8,187 nt of DNA, from contig DASZNF010000024.1 in the NCBI GenBank assembly GCA_035551355.1, forward strand, positions 1-8,187. The letters are read 5' to 3'. Source of the DNA: DATATV01 sp035551355 (GTDB lineage: Bacteria; Actinomycetota; Actinomycetes; Mycobacteriales; Pseudonocardiaceae). Numbering within the stretch: the stretch's first letter is position 1; each line of letters opens with the position of its first letter. Shown here piece by piece: positions 1-5,732 of this stretch. The position numbers and the translations under genes were made by a program. Below the pieces are notes generated by a model that saw only the letters and a list, made by a program, of their open reading frames with translations, was not told the origin of the DNA and did no database searches.

Positions 1-713
1 TCCAACTGGTCCGCCAGGGGCGGGCCGGAGGACCCGGCCGCGGGCTGGCTGAACTCCACCAGCGTCCCGCCGCCGGCCGCGGGAGTCGCCTTCTTCACCA
101 CGTCGGGACCGAACCGCAGATCGGTGTCCGATGAATCGGCGGGCAGCAGGATCACGCCGACCGTGCCCACCGTGGTGCCCACCCGCAGCTGGTAACCGGC
201 CGACCGGGACCCGGCCGGGCAGTCGATCGTGGCCGGCACCGCCGAATCCGGCGACTGGGTTCCGGCACCGACGGACGGAAGCTCGTTGGCGAGGGCGACA
301 GCGAGCTTTCCGTCCGTCGGGCCACATCCGGCAGGGTTGCTGCCGGTCTCCCCGCTCTCGATGCCGCCCTGCTTCGGCGTCGAGGTCGAGAAGCCTGTAC
401 CCCCATCGGGGAGCATCGGCCGAGCGCGGTCCATCCCGGACGAGCTCGACCCCGATCCCGGGTCCACCCCGGCCGCGGGCGCACTCGCGGCGGAGGAAGA
501 CCCACCGCCAGTGTGCCCGACCCCGAGGAAACCAACCACGAGACCCACCACAAGAACCACACCGGCCAACGCCGAACCGCCGGTGACCAGTGACCGGCGG
601 CGCGCGGCGATCCGCCGCGACGCGCTGGCCACGTCATGCTCGTCGAAGGTGGCCGGCGGCGCGTCGGCCGCCGCCGCGCGGAACATCTCCGCCAGCTGCT
701 GCTCGTCCACCAT
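1..713 (-). CDS. Single-pass membrane protein, probable anti-sigma or regulatory partner of the adjacent sigma factor (3' end outside window)
   Basis: The frame opens at ATG 713 and stays open to the window edge, so 237 codons are visible and the C-terminus is missing. A perfect AGGAGGTGA lies just before the ATG and fixes the start. Residues 1-43 are hydrophilic and probably cytoplasmic. Residues about 44-66 form one hydrophobic helix preceded by RRR, which predicts an N-in orientation. The rest is a Ser/Gly/Pro-rich stretch (about 67-120) followed by a soluble extracytoplasmic region with two cysteines, in GCGPTDG and IDCPAG, that could form a disulfide. No zinc-binding HxxxCxxC (ZAS) motif is seen in the N-terminus, so it is not a classical zinc anti-sigma factor. 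It begins 35 bases after the sigma gene stop and must be cotranscribed with it. The sigma-regulator role is inferred from position and topology; I do not recognise the extracytoplasmic domain. Confidence 0.8.
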   Translation of the reverse strand, partial: MVDEQQLAEMFRAAAADAPPATFDEHDVASASRRIAARRRSLVTGGSALAGVVLVVGLVVGFLGVGHTGGGSSSAASAPAAGVDPGSGSSSSGMDRARPMLPDGGTGFSTSTPKQGGIESGETGSNPAGCGPTDGKLAVALANELPSVGAGTQSPDSAVPATIDCPAGSRSAGYQLRVGTTVGTVGVILLPADSSDTDLRFGPDVVKKATPAAGGGTLVEFSQPAAGSSGPPLADQL

Positions 714-748
714 GGTCACCTCCTCCGTTTCGTTTCCGCCCGGCCCGG

Positions 749-1273
749 TCAGGCCGGTCGCAAGTCGTCGATCGCGTCGCCCAGCTCGGTGCGCAACGCG
801 GCCAGTCCGCGGGCGGTCTGGCTTTTCACCGTGCCCTCGGTGCAGCCGAGCACCTCGGCCGCGCCACCGACGTCCAGGCCCTCCAGGAACCGCAGCACCA
901 GCACGGCCCGCTGCCGCGGCGGCACCCTGGCCAGCGCGCCGACCAGCGCCGTGCGGGTGGCCACCGTGTCGGCGATCTCCGGCGCGCCGCCGGTGGTGTC
1001 CGCGACCTCGGGAACCTCATCGGTGAACCGCTCCCTCCGCCACGGCCGTCGCGACTCGTCGACCACCGCGCGCACCACGGTGCGCCGCACATAGGCGTCC
1101 AGCGCGCCGCGGTCGCGCACCTTGCGCCAGTGCCGGTGCAGCGCGACGAACGCCGTCTGCGCGAGGTCGTCCGCGCGGTGCCAATCGCCACAGAGCAGGT
1201 AGGCACTGCGCCGCACGGCAGGCAGCCGGGCGGCGAAGTACTCGGCGAACTCCCGCTCCTCGCGTTCGGTCAC
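749..1273 (-). CDS. SigE-family RNA polymerase sigma-70 factor (ECF-like)
   Basis: A 174-residue sigma factor with only regions 2 and 4. Region 2 begins about residue 8, with the FAEYFAARL and DDLAQTAFVALHRHW segments typical of region 2.2. Region 4 lies near the C-terminus, with RVPPRQRAVLVLRFLEGL followed by the helix-turn-helix AAEVLGCTEGTVKSQTARGL. It would direct RNA polymerase to a dedicated promoter set, commonly cell-envelope or stress genes in this family. I chose GTG 1273 over the longer frame starting at 1360. The GTG has GGAG nine bases upstream, the Arg/Gln-rich extension before it is not family-like, and a candidate promoter (1311-1338) lies inside the longer frame. The downstream membrane protein is its probable regulator. 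The family call is firm; the regulon is unknown. Confidence 0.9.
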   Translation of the reverse strand: MTEREEREFAEYFAARLPAVRRSAYLLCGDWHRADDLAQTAFVALHRHWRKVRDRGALDAYVRRTVVRAVVDESRRPWRRERFTDEVPEVADTTGGAPEIADTVATRTALVGALARVPPRQRAVLVLRFLEGLDVGGAAEVLGCTEGTVKSQTARGLAALRTELGDAIDDLRPA

Positions 1274-1310
1274 GCGGTGGATCTCCGCTCGTCGTTGCTT
1301 ACGTTGCAGG

Positions 1311-1338
1311 GACGGACCAGACCGCGGCCGAGGTTGCA
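1311..1338 (-). promoter_or_regulatory. Candidate ECF-type promoter of the sigma operon
   Basis: On the minus strand TGCAACC (1338-1332) is followed after 17 bases by CGTC (1314-1311). The expected transcript would start about 30 bases before GTG 1273. This resembles the two GGGAACC-N16-CGTY sites elsewhere in the window but differs in two -35 positions and by one base in spacing. If real, it suggests sigma autoregulation. This is weak evidence taken alone. Confidence 0.3.
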
Positions 1339-1359
1339 CGCTCGGCCGGAAAACATCCA

Positions 1360-1373
1360 ATCACGCGTGTGAT
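1360..1373. promoter_or_regulatory. Inverted repeat in the divergent sigma / threonine aldolase intergenic region
   Basis: ATCAC-GCGT-GTGAT is a perfect 5-bp inverted repeat around the palindromic-like core CACGCGTG. A further GTGAT copy follows at 1374-1378. It ends 11 bases before the threonine aldolase ATG, so a bound protein would block that promoter or start. No regulator can be assigned. The aldolase ATG has no clear Shine-Dalgarno sequence, which fits a short or absent leader. Confidence 0.3.
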
Positions 1374-1384
1374 GTGATGCTGAC

Positions 1385-2407
1385 ATGACCGAGCTGCGAC
1401 CGATCGACCTGCGGTCGGACACCGTGACCAAACCCGATGCGGACATGCGCGCGGCGATGGCCGCCGCCGAGGTCGGCGACGATGTGCTCGACCACGACCC
1501 GACCATGCGCGAGCTGGAGGAACGGGTCGCCGGGCTGCTCGGCACGGCCGCCGCGCTGTGGGTGCCCAGCGGCAGCATGGGCAACCTGATCGCGCTGATG
1601 ATCCATCTCGACCGCGGCGACCGGTTCCTCGCGTCGACGGCCGCGCATGTGCTGGGCAACGAGCTGGGCACCGCGGCCTGGCTGGCCGGGGGCATGCCCG
1701 AGCCGCTGCCCTGGGACGGCGCCGGGCCGGGCCGGCCCAGCCCGGCGACCATCCGGGCCGTGGCGGGCGGGCCCGGGCCGTACTTCGCCATGAACACCAC
1801 TCTGCTGTGCCTGGAGAACACGCACAACGCGGCCGGCGGCACGGTCACCGGCGTGGCCGAGCACGCCGAGCTGGTCGCCGCGGGCCGGGCCGCCCGGCTG
1901 GCCGTGCACCTGGACGGGGCCCGGATCTGGCACGCCGCGGTCGCCCTCGGGGTCACCCCGGCCGAGCTGACCGCGGGCGTGGACACCGTGCAGGTCTGCC
2001 TGTCCAAGGGGCTGGGCGCGCCGGTGGGGTCGGTGGTCGCGGGCAGCGAGGAGTTCATCGCCGAGGCCCGCCGGGTGCGCAAGATGCTCGGCGGCGGGGT
2101 GCGGCAGGGCGGGGTGCTGGCCGCGGCCGGGCTGGTCGCGCTGGACCGGATCGACTCGTTGGCCGACGATCACGCCAACGCGGCGGCGCTGGCCGCCGGG
2201 CTGACCGAACTTGGCTGGTCGACCACCAACCCGCAGACCAACATCCTGCTGGCCACGGTGCCCGACCTGCCCGGCACGCTGGCCAGGCTGGGCGAGGTGG
2301 GGGTGCTGGCGGTGCCGATGGCCGGACAGGTCCGGTTCATCGCCCACCGGGACGTGCCCGCCGCCGACATCGACGAGGTGCTGCGCCGGGTCAGGGGACT
2401 GGCATGA
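1385..2407 (+). CDS. ltaE: Low-specificity L-threonine aldolase (PLP-dependent)
   Basis: The 340-residue protein has the usual family length. It cleaves L-threonine or L-allo-threonine to glycine and acetaldehyde in the cytoplasm. Family signatures appear in order: RSDTVTKP near the N-terminus, VGDDV at 30-34, the PSGSMGN phosphate-binding loop at 61-67, a PLP-stacking His at 88, ENTHN at 144-148, the PLP-pyridine Asp at 177 in HLDGAR, the Schiff-base Lys208 in CLSKGLGAPVGS, and the LGGGVRQGG loop at 235-243. The start is the first ATG in the frame, and RSDTVTKP begins at residue 10 as is normal for the family. No strong ribosome binding site precedes it, so it may be leaderless. Its stop overlaps the start of the HAD gene (ATGA), which implies one transcript. 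Some family members act on phenylserine or other beta-hydroxy amino acids; substrate preference cannot be read here. Confidence 0.93.
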   Translation: MTELRPIDLRSDTVTKPDADMRAAMAAAEVGDDVLDHDPTMRELEERVAGLLGTAAALWVPSGSMGNLIALMIHLDRGDRFLASTAAHVLGNELGTAAWLAGGMPEPLPWDGAGPGRPSPATIRAVAGGPGPYFAMNTTLLCLENTHNAAGGTVTGVAEHAELVAAGRAARLAVHLDGARIWHAAVALGVTPAELTAGVDTVQVCLSKGLGAPVGSVVAGSEEFIAEARRVRKMLGGGVRQGGVLAAAGLVALDRIDSLADDHANAAALAAGLTELGWSTTNPQTNILLATVPDLPGTLARLGEVGVLAVPMAGQVRFIAHRDVPAADIDEVLRRVRGLA

Positions 2408-2994
2408 GCTGGGTGGTGTTCGACTTCGGCGGGGTGATCGGCGCGACCACCACCGCGTTACCGACGCTGGCCGAGCGGATGGGCGCCGATCCGGAGCGCT
2501 TCGCCGCGTCCTACTGGTCCCACCGCGACGGCTACGACGGCGGGGAGTCCGACGAGTGGTTCTGGCGGGTCATCGCAAACGATTGCGGTGTGGGTGGCCT
2601 CGACCCGGACACCAGCGTCGAGCTGACCGAGCTGGACATCGCGGGCTGGCTGCACCTGCGGACCGAGACCACCGCGCTGCTGGCCGAACTGGACCAGGCC
2701 GGGGCCCGGCTGGCGCTGTTGTCCAACGCGCCCTGCTCGTTCGGCCGGGTCGCCGAGGCGCAGGCCTGGGCCCGGCACTTCCAGCACCTGGTGTTCTCCG
2801 GCGACCTGGGCCTGGTCAAACCGGACGCGCGGATCTACGCGAAACTCACCGAACGGCTGGCCGCCCGGCCGGCAGAATGCCTGTTCTTCGACGACCGGGC
2901 CGACAATGTGGCCGGGGCGCAGCGGGCAGGGCTGCGCGCCGCCCGCTGGACCGGGGCGGACGCGGCGCGCGAACTGCTGGCCGACTACCTGTGA
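2404..2994 (+). CDS. HAD-superfamily (subfamily IA) hydrolase, YihX-like phosphatase
   Basis: A 196-residue protein with all four HAD motifs. Motif I is FDFGGVI with nucleophile Asp7; motif II is LLSNAP with Ser107; motif III is GLVKPD with Lys139; motif IV is FFDDRADNVAGA with Asp163 and Asp164. The second Asp of the usual DxD in motif I is Gly9. This is normal in the YihX / epoxide-hydrolase-N-terminal group and does not mean inactivation. An alpha-helical cap of about 80 residues lies between motifs I and II. The likely activity is hydrolysis of a small phosphorylated metabolite. ATG 2404 overlaps the aldolase stop by four bases and has GGGGA five bases upstream, so translation is probably coupled. 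A longer open frame upstream is only the shadow of the aldolase gene. The substrate is unknown; nothing in the sequence links it to PLP or threonine beyond the pairing. Confidence 0.9.
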   Translation: MSWVVFDFGGVIGATTTALPTLAERMGADPERFAASYWSHRDGYDGGESDEWFWRVIANDCGVGGLDPDTSVELTELDIAGWLHLRTETTALLAELDQAGARLALLSNAPCSFGRVAEAQAWARHFQHLVFSGDLGLVKPDARIYAKLTERLAARPAECLFFDDRADNVAGAQRAGLRAARWTGADAARELLADYL

Positions 2995-3009
2995 CCGGGG
3001 TTCTGGTCA
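2992..3009. terminator. Possible short hairpin between convergent genes
   Basis: TGACC (2992-2996) pairs with GGTCA (3005-3009) across an 8-base loop. It covers both the HAD stop codon and the stop codon of the opposing small membrane protein, which are only 12 bases apart. The stem is only 5 bp with no T tract, so it is at best a weak bidirectional terminator. Confidence 0.2.
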
Positions 3010-3174
3010 GGGCAGCTGCTTGCGCTTGTTGTTGCGGATCGCGCCGTAGGCCGCGGTGCCCACGAACAGCACCAGGCCGACGACGGCGATGGCGAACAGG
3101 CTCTTGACGACGAAACCGATGACGACGAACGCCAGCCAGATGACCAGCAGTGCGCCGATGATGCGCAGGAGCAT
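3007..3174 (-). CDS. Small two-helix membrane protein, function unknown
   Basis: A 55-residue protein made almost entirely of two hydrophobic segments, about residues 5-23 and 25-45. They are separated by Lys24, and a basic tail (NNKRKQLP) follows. I chose ATG 3174 because GGGGAGG lies nine bases upstream. The alternative TTG at 3192 would sit on top of that ribosome binding site. I do not recognise a named family; short hydrophobic proteins of this kind are common in actinobacteria and usually hypothetical. It lies 78 bases downstream of the aminotransferase stop with its own ECF-type promoter candidate (3211-3237), so it is probably an independent unit, perhaps part of an envelope-stress response (inference). 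It ends convergently with the HAD gene, 12 bases away. Confidence 0.75.
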   Translation of the reverse strand: MLLRIIGALLVIWLAFVVIGFVVKSLFAIAVVGLVLFVGTAAYGAIRNNKRKQLP

Positions 3175-3210
3175 CTCCGACCGCCTCCCCAATGTTCTCT
3201 TAGTAGCTGA

Positions 3211-3237
3211 AACGATTGTGCTCGCGTTGAGGTTCCC
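3211..3237 (-). promoter_or_regulatory. ECF-type promoter candidate for the small membrane protein
   Basis: On the minus strand GGGAACC (3237-3231) is followed by exactly 16 bases and CGTT (3214-3211). This matches the published mycobacterial SigE-type pattern (GGAACY, 15-16 bases, CGTT). Transcription would begin about 30 bases before ATG 3174, leaving room for the GGGGAGG ribosome binding site. The site lies wholly in the 78-base gap after the aminotransferase gene. Confidence 0.55.
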
Positions 3238-3252
3238 GTGTCAGCTCCTGGC

Positions 3253-4437
3253 TTAGCGGCCAGTTCGAGCCGGTAGCCAGACGGCCAGCCGGTCCAGCGC
3301 CCGCTGGATGTCCTCGCCCGACCCGGCGAAGGACATCCGCACGAACTGTCCCCCGGCCACCGTGTCGAAGTCCAGGCCCGGCGCGATCGCCACCCCGGTG
3401 TCGGCCAGCAGCTCCTGGCAGAACCGCATCGAATCATCGGTGAGGTGGCTGACCTCGGCGTAGGCGTAGAACGCGCCGTCGGCCGGGGCCAGCCGGTCGA
3501 TGCCCAGCTCGGTCAGCCCGCGCAGCAGCAGGTCCCGGTTGGCCCGATAGCGGGTGACGTGCGCGTCGACCTCGGCGTAGGACTCGTCGGTGAACGCGGC
3601 GATCGCCGGCAGCTGCGCGATCGCCGGCGGGCAGATGGTGAAGTTCCCGGTCAGGCTGGACACCGCGGTGCGCAACCGCTCCGGCAGCAACATCCAGCCC
3701 AGCCGCCAGCCGGTCATGCACCAGTACTTGGAGAAGGAGTTGATCACCGCCGACTCACGGCCGGACCGCCACGCGCAGTCGTAGTCCGCGCCGTAGGAGA
3801 TCCCGTGGTAGATCTCGTCGCTGATCAGCTGGATCTGGTGCTCGTCGCAGTAGGCCGACAGCGCGTGCAACTCGGCCGGGGACAGCATGGTGCCGGTCGG
3901 ATTGGCCGGGCTGGCCACGATCAGCCCGCGCACCGGTTCGTCCAGTTCCTCCAGCATCTCCACGGTCGGCTGGAACCGGGTGTCCGGCCCGCACGGCAGA
4001 TCCACCACCTCGCAGCCCAGCGCGGTCAGGATGTTGCGGTAGGCCGGATAGCCCGGCCGCCCCAGCGCCACCCGGTCACCCGCGTCGAACGCGGCCAGGA
4101 AGGCCAGCAGGAACGCGCCGGAGGAACCGGTGGTGACCACCACGTCCTCGGGGTCGACGGCCAGCTCGTAACGGCGCTGGTAGTGCCCGGCGATCGCCTC
4201 CCGCAGCTCCGGCACACCCAGCTGCTCGGTGTAGCCGAGCACGTTGCCGCGCAACGCCGCGGCTGCCGCGGCCAGCACCGGTTCGGGCGCCGGACTCGAG
4301 GGCTGACCGGCGGCCAGCGACACCAGGTCCCCGTGGCTGCGCCGCCGCCGCTCGGCCGCGGCCAGCACATCCATCACGTAGAACGGCGGTACCGCGGCGC
4401 GCCGCGCGGCGGGCAACCCGGCCAGAGGCTCCAGCAT
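3253..4437 (-). CDS. Class I/II pyridoxal-phosphate aminotransferase (aspartate aminotransferase-like)
   Basis: A 394-residue fold-type I PLP enzyme of normal family length. Visible signatures are AAGQPS at 42-47, the phosphate loop TGSSGAF at 103-109, GRPGYPAYR at 126-134, ASPANPTG with Asn179, ISDEIYHGISY with Asp207 and Tyr210, the Schiff-base Lys237 in SFSKYWCMTGWRLGWM (Arg245 also contacts the phosphate), and the carboxylate-binding Arg367 in FVRMSF. It transfers an amino group between an amino acid and a 2-oxo acid in the cytosol; the specific substrates cannot be read. ATG 4437 is the outermost possible start: the frame has a TGA eleven codons upstream and no other start codon between. 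There is no Shine-Dalgarno sequence, but TACCCT sits six bases before the ATG, which fits a leaderless mRNA. It diverges from no gene; the secretion cluster is upstream on the same strand. Confidence 0.92.
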   Translation of the reverse strand: MLEPLAGLPAARRAAVPPFYVMDVLAAAERRRRSHGDLVSLAAGQPSSPAPEPVLAAAAAALRGNVLGYTEQLGVPELREAIAGHYQRRYELAVDPEDVVVTTGSSGAFLLAFLAAFDAGDRVALGRPGYPAYRNILTALGCEVVDLPCGPDTRFQPTVEMLEELDEPVRGLIVASPANPTGTMLSPAELHALSAYCDEHQIQLISDEIYHGISYGADYDCAWRSGRESAVINSFSKYWCMTGWRLGWMLLPERLRTAVSSLTGNFTICPPAIAQLPAIAAFTDESYAEVDAHVTRYRANRDLLLRGLTELGIDRLAPADGAFYAYAEVSHLTDDSMRFCQELLADTGVAIAPGLDFDTVAGGQFVRMSFAGSGEDIQRALDRLAVWLPARTGR

Positions 4438-4443
4438 GCGACC

Positions 4444-4449
4444 AGGGTA
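4444..4449 (-). promoter_or_regulatory. -10 element of a leaderless aminotransferase transcript
   Basis: On the minus strand TACCCT fits the actinobacterial TANNNT -10 consensus and ends six bases before the ATG at 4437. The transcript would then start at the A of ATG or within a base or two. No convincing -35 is visible, as is usual for such promoters. The lack of a ribosome binding site supports this reading. Confidence 0.45.
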
Positions 4450-4482
4450 GATCCGCCGCCCCGCCGATCACGCCGCCCCCAT

Positions 4483-4499
4483 CCGCGACCCGGTCGCGG
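4483..4499 (-). terminator. Probable terminator hairpin after the transglycosylase gene
   Basis: CCGCGA (4499-4494 on the minus strand) pairs perfectly with TCGCGG (4488-4483) across the 5-base loop CCGGG. It lies 26 bases past the stop codon at 4526, between this gene and the next one on the same strand. There is no U tract, which is common in high-GC actinobacteria. It would isolate the secretion cluster from the aminotransferase gene. Confidence 0.45.
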
Positions 4500-4504
4500 G
4501 CCGG

Positions 4505-4535
4505 GCGGAATCAGTACCCGCGGAATCAGTACCCG
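4505..4535 (-). repeat. 15-bp perfect tandem duplication spanning the transglycosylase stop codon
   Basis: CGGAATCAGTACCCG occurs twice head to tail (4506-4520 and 4521-4535), with one more matching base at 4505. On the coding strand each copy contains a TGA in the same frame (4528-4526 and 4513-4511). Reading through the first stop would therefore add only four residues (FRGY) before the second. The period is exactly five codons. Confidence 0.95.
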
Positions 4536-5695
4536 ACGTAGCTGCCGCCCGAGTGCACCGCGCGGATGCCCGGCACGTTCCCGATCGAGCCGTAGCGGCC
4601 CAGGGCGTACCGGACCCCGGCGATGATGTTGTCCACCGGGTTGTAGATGTTGGTGTGCCCGGGCAGCGAGTTGGAGTTGAAGGTCGAGTCGATGCACTGC
4701 ATCAGACCCTTGGACGGGTGACCAGCCTGCGCGTTGGAGTCCCACAGGTTGATCGCGTTCGGGTTGCCGCCGGACTCGTGCTGGATGATCGTCCAGATGT
4801 CCTGCTCGCTCAGCGCGCTGGCCGGCACTCCGTTGGCCTCCAGGATCTGGATGGCCTGCTGGATCCACTGCTCCACGTTGCCCGGCGGGGTCGTCGCGGG
4901 CGGTCCACCGCTGGAGCCCATGCCCCCGCCGGCACCTCCTCCACCACCACCGCCGCCTCCGGAGTAGCCACCGCCGCCTCCGCCGCCGTAGCTGCTGTGG
5001 TGGCTGCTGCTGCCGCCCGAGTAGCTGGCCGCGGCCGGCGTGCCCGCGGGCGCGGTGGTCGAACCGGGCGCGGCCGAGGGAATGGTGGCCGAGGACGGGT
5101 TGGTGGTGTTCGTGCCACCGCCGGGGGCCTTCATGGTGGAGAACTTCGGGTTCAGCCCGTTGGTCGCCGCGGTGATGTCGGTGGCGGCCTTGCTCAGCGC
5201 GGTGTTGATGTTGGTGATCTCGGTGGTGATCGAGGCGCTGTTGTCCGACACCGCCTTGGTGGCCGCCGCGGACTTCTCGTCCGGCGTGGGATGCGGCGCG
5301 GTCGTGCCGTAGGTGGCCACGTTGCGCTTGTAGTCCGAGATCACCTGGTCGTACAGCTTCTCCAGGGAGGTCCGGCCGTCCGATAGGGCCTTGGACGCCT
5401 CCCCGATCGCGGTCGACCCGCCGGTCAGCGCGGTGTGCGTAGCGGTGCCGGCGCCGGTGAAGTTGCCCATGTAGCCGCGGAACGCGTCGGCCACGTCCCC
5501 GGTCCAGGCATGCAGCCCGTTGATCGCGTTGGTCACCGCCGTGTTGCAGCCGTCGGCGTCGCCGGCCGCGGTGGTCAGCGAATCGGCCAACCCCTGGATG
5601 GAACCCGGATCCGCCTTGTACACGCCCTCGGCGTCGGCGGCTATGCCCGCGCCCGCACCTCCGGGCAGCGCGGCGACATCGTCCCTCGCGGTCAT
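4526..5695 (-). CDS. Type VII-secreted WXG-domain protein fused to a lytic transglycosylase (SLT) domain
   Basis: A 389-residue protein in three parts. Residues about 30-130 are a helical WXG-type domain with the signature WTG at 64-66 in a helix-turn-helix setting (AWTGDVADAFRGYM). Residues about 190-272 are a Pro/Ser/Thr then Gly linker, including a near-continuous glycine tract at 237-264. Residues about 274-380 are a transglycosylase domain with catalytic Glu307 in HESGGNP, then NAINLWDSNA, GHPSKGLMQ and YNPVDNIIAGVRYA, a pattern also found in actinophage tape-measure proteins. It should cleave peptidoglycan glycan strands outside the membrane. There is no Sec or Tat signal, so ESX export through the WXG domain is the inferred route. 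ATG 5695 has AGAGG about eight bases upstream. The open frame continues upstream only as a shadow of other genes. It lies 37 bases after the EspC-like gene, so they are cotranscribed. Its two cysteines are Cys50 and Cys334. Confidence 0.88.
   Translation of the reverse strand: MTARDDVAALPGGAGAGIAADAEGVYKADPGSIQGLADSLTTAAGDADGCNTAVTNAINGLHAWTGDVADAFRGYMGNFTGAGTATHTALTGGSTAIGEASKALSDGRTSLEKLYDQVISDYKRNVATYGTTAPHPTPDEKSAAATKAVSDNSASITTEITNINTALSKAATDITAATNGLNPKFSTMKAPGGGTNTTNPSSATIPSAAPGSTTAPAGTPAAASYSGGSSSHHSSYGGGGGGGYSGGGGGGGGGAGGGMGSSGGPPATTPPGNVEQWIQQAIQILEANGVPASALSEQDIWTIIQHESGGNPNAINLWDSNAQAGHPSKGLMQCIDSTFNSNSLPGHTNIYNPVDNIIAGVRYALGRYGSIGNVPGIRAVHSGGSYVGY
4904..4987 (-). repeat. Glycine-rich low-complexity linker coding tract
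   Basis: Codons 237-264 of the transglycosylase gene encode almost only glycine, with scattered Tyr, Ser, Ala and Met. The DNA is an irregular run of CCG/CCT/CCA-type triplets on the plus strand. It acts as a flexible spacer between the export domain and the catalytic domain. The triplet tract may vary in length between strains. Confidence 0.8.
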
Positions 5696-5732
5696 CCTCG
5701 TGTCCTCTGCCGTGCCGTCATCGCCCGCGTCC

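Noticed and set aside
1013..1019. Plus-strand GGGAACC as another ECF promoter
   Set aside because: It lies antisense inside the sigma gene and has no CGTY at 15-17 bases downstream. The same holds for the plus-strand copy within espG near 6919.
1274..1360. Longer start for the sigma factor at 1360
   Set aside because: The added 29 residues are not family-like, and the region holds a promoter candidate and a ribosome binding site for GTG 1273.
1361..2347. Long minus-strand frame opposite the threonine aldolase gene
   Set aside because: GC-rich antisense shadow; His/Gly/Arg-rich translation without any domain, and the plus-strand gene is certain.
1558..2403. Upstream extension of the HAD reading frame on the plus strand
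   Set aside because: It is a shadow of the threonine aldolase gene: Arg/Gly-rich with no motif. The HAD fold starts at ATG 2404.
3175..3192. TTG start at 3192 for the small membrane protein
   Set aside because: The TTG codon overlaps the GGGGAGG that serves ATG 3174, and it has no ribosome binding site of its own.
3445..4626. 393-codon plus-strand frame opposite the aminotransferase gene
   Set aside because: Antisense shadow spanning two real minus-strand genes and the gap between them; no recognisable motif.
4904..4987. Glycine-codon tract as a CRISPR or mobile repeat
   Set aside because: It is an irregular triplet run inside a reading frame with no spacer or terminal-repeat structure; it is a protein linker.
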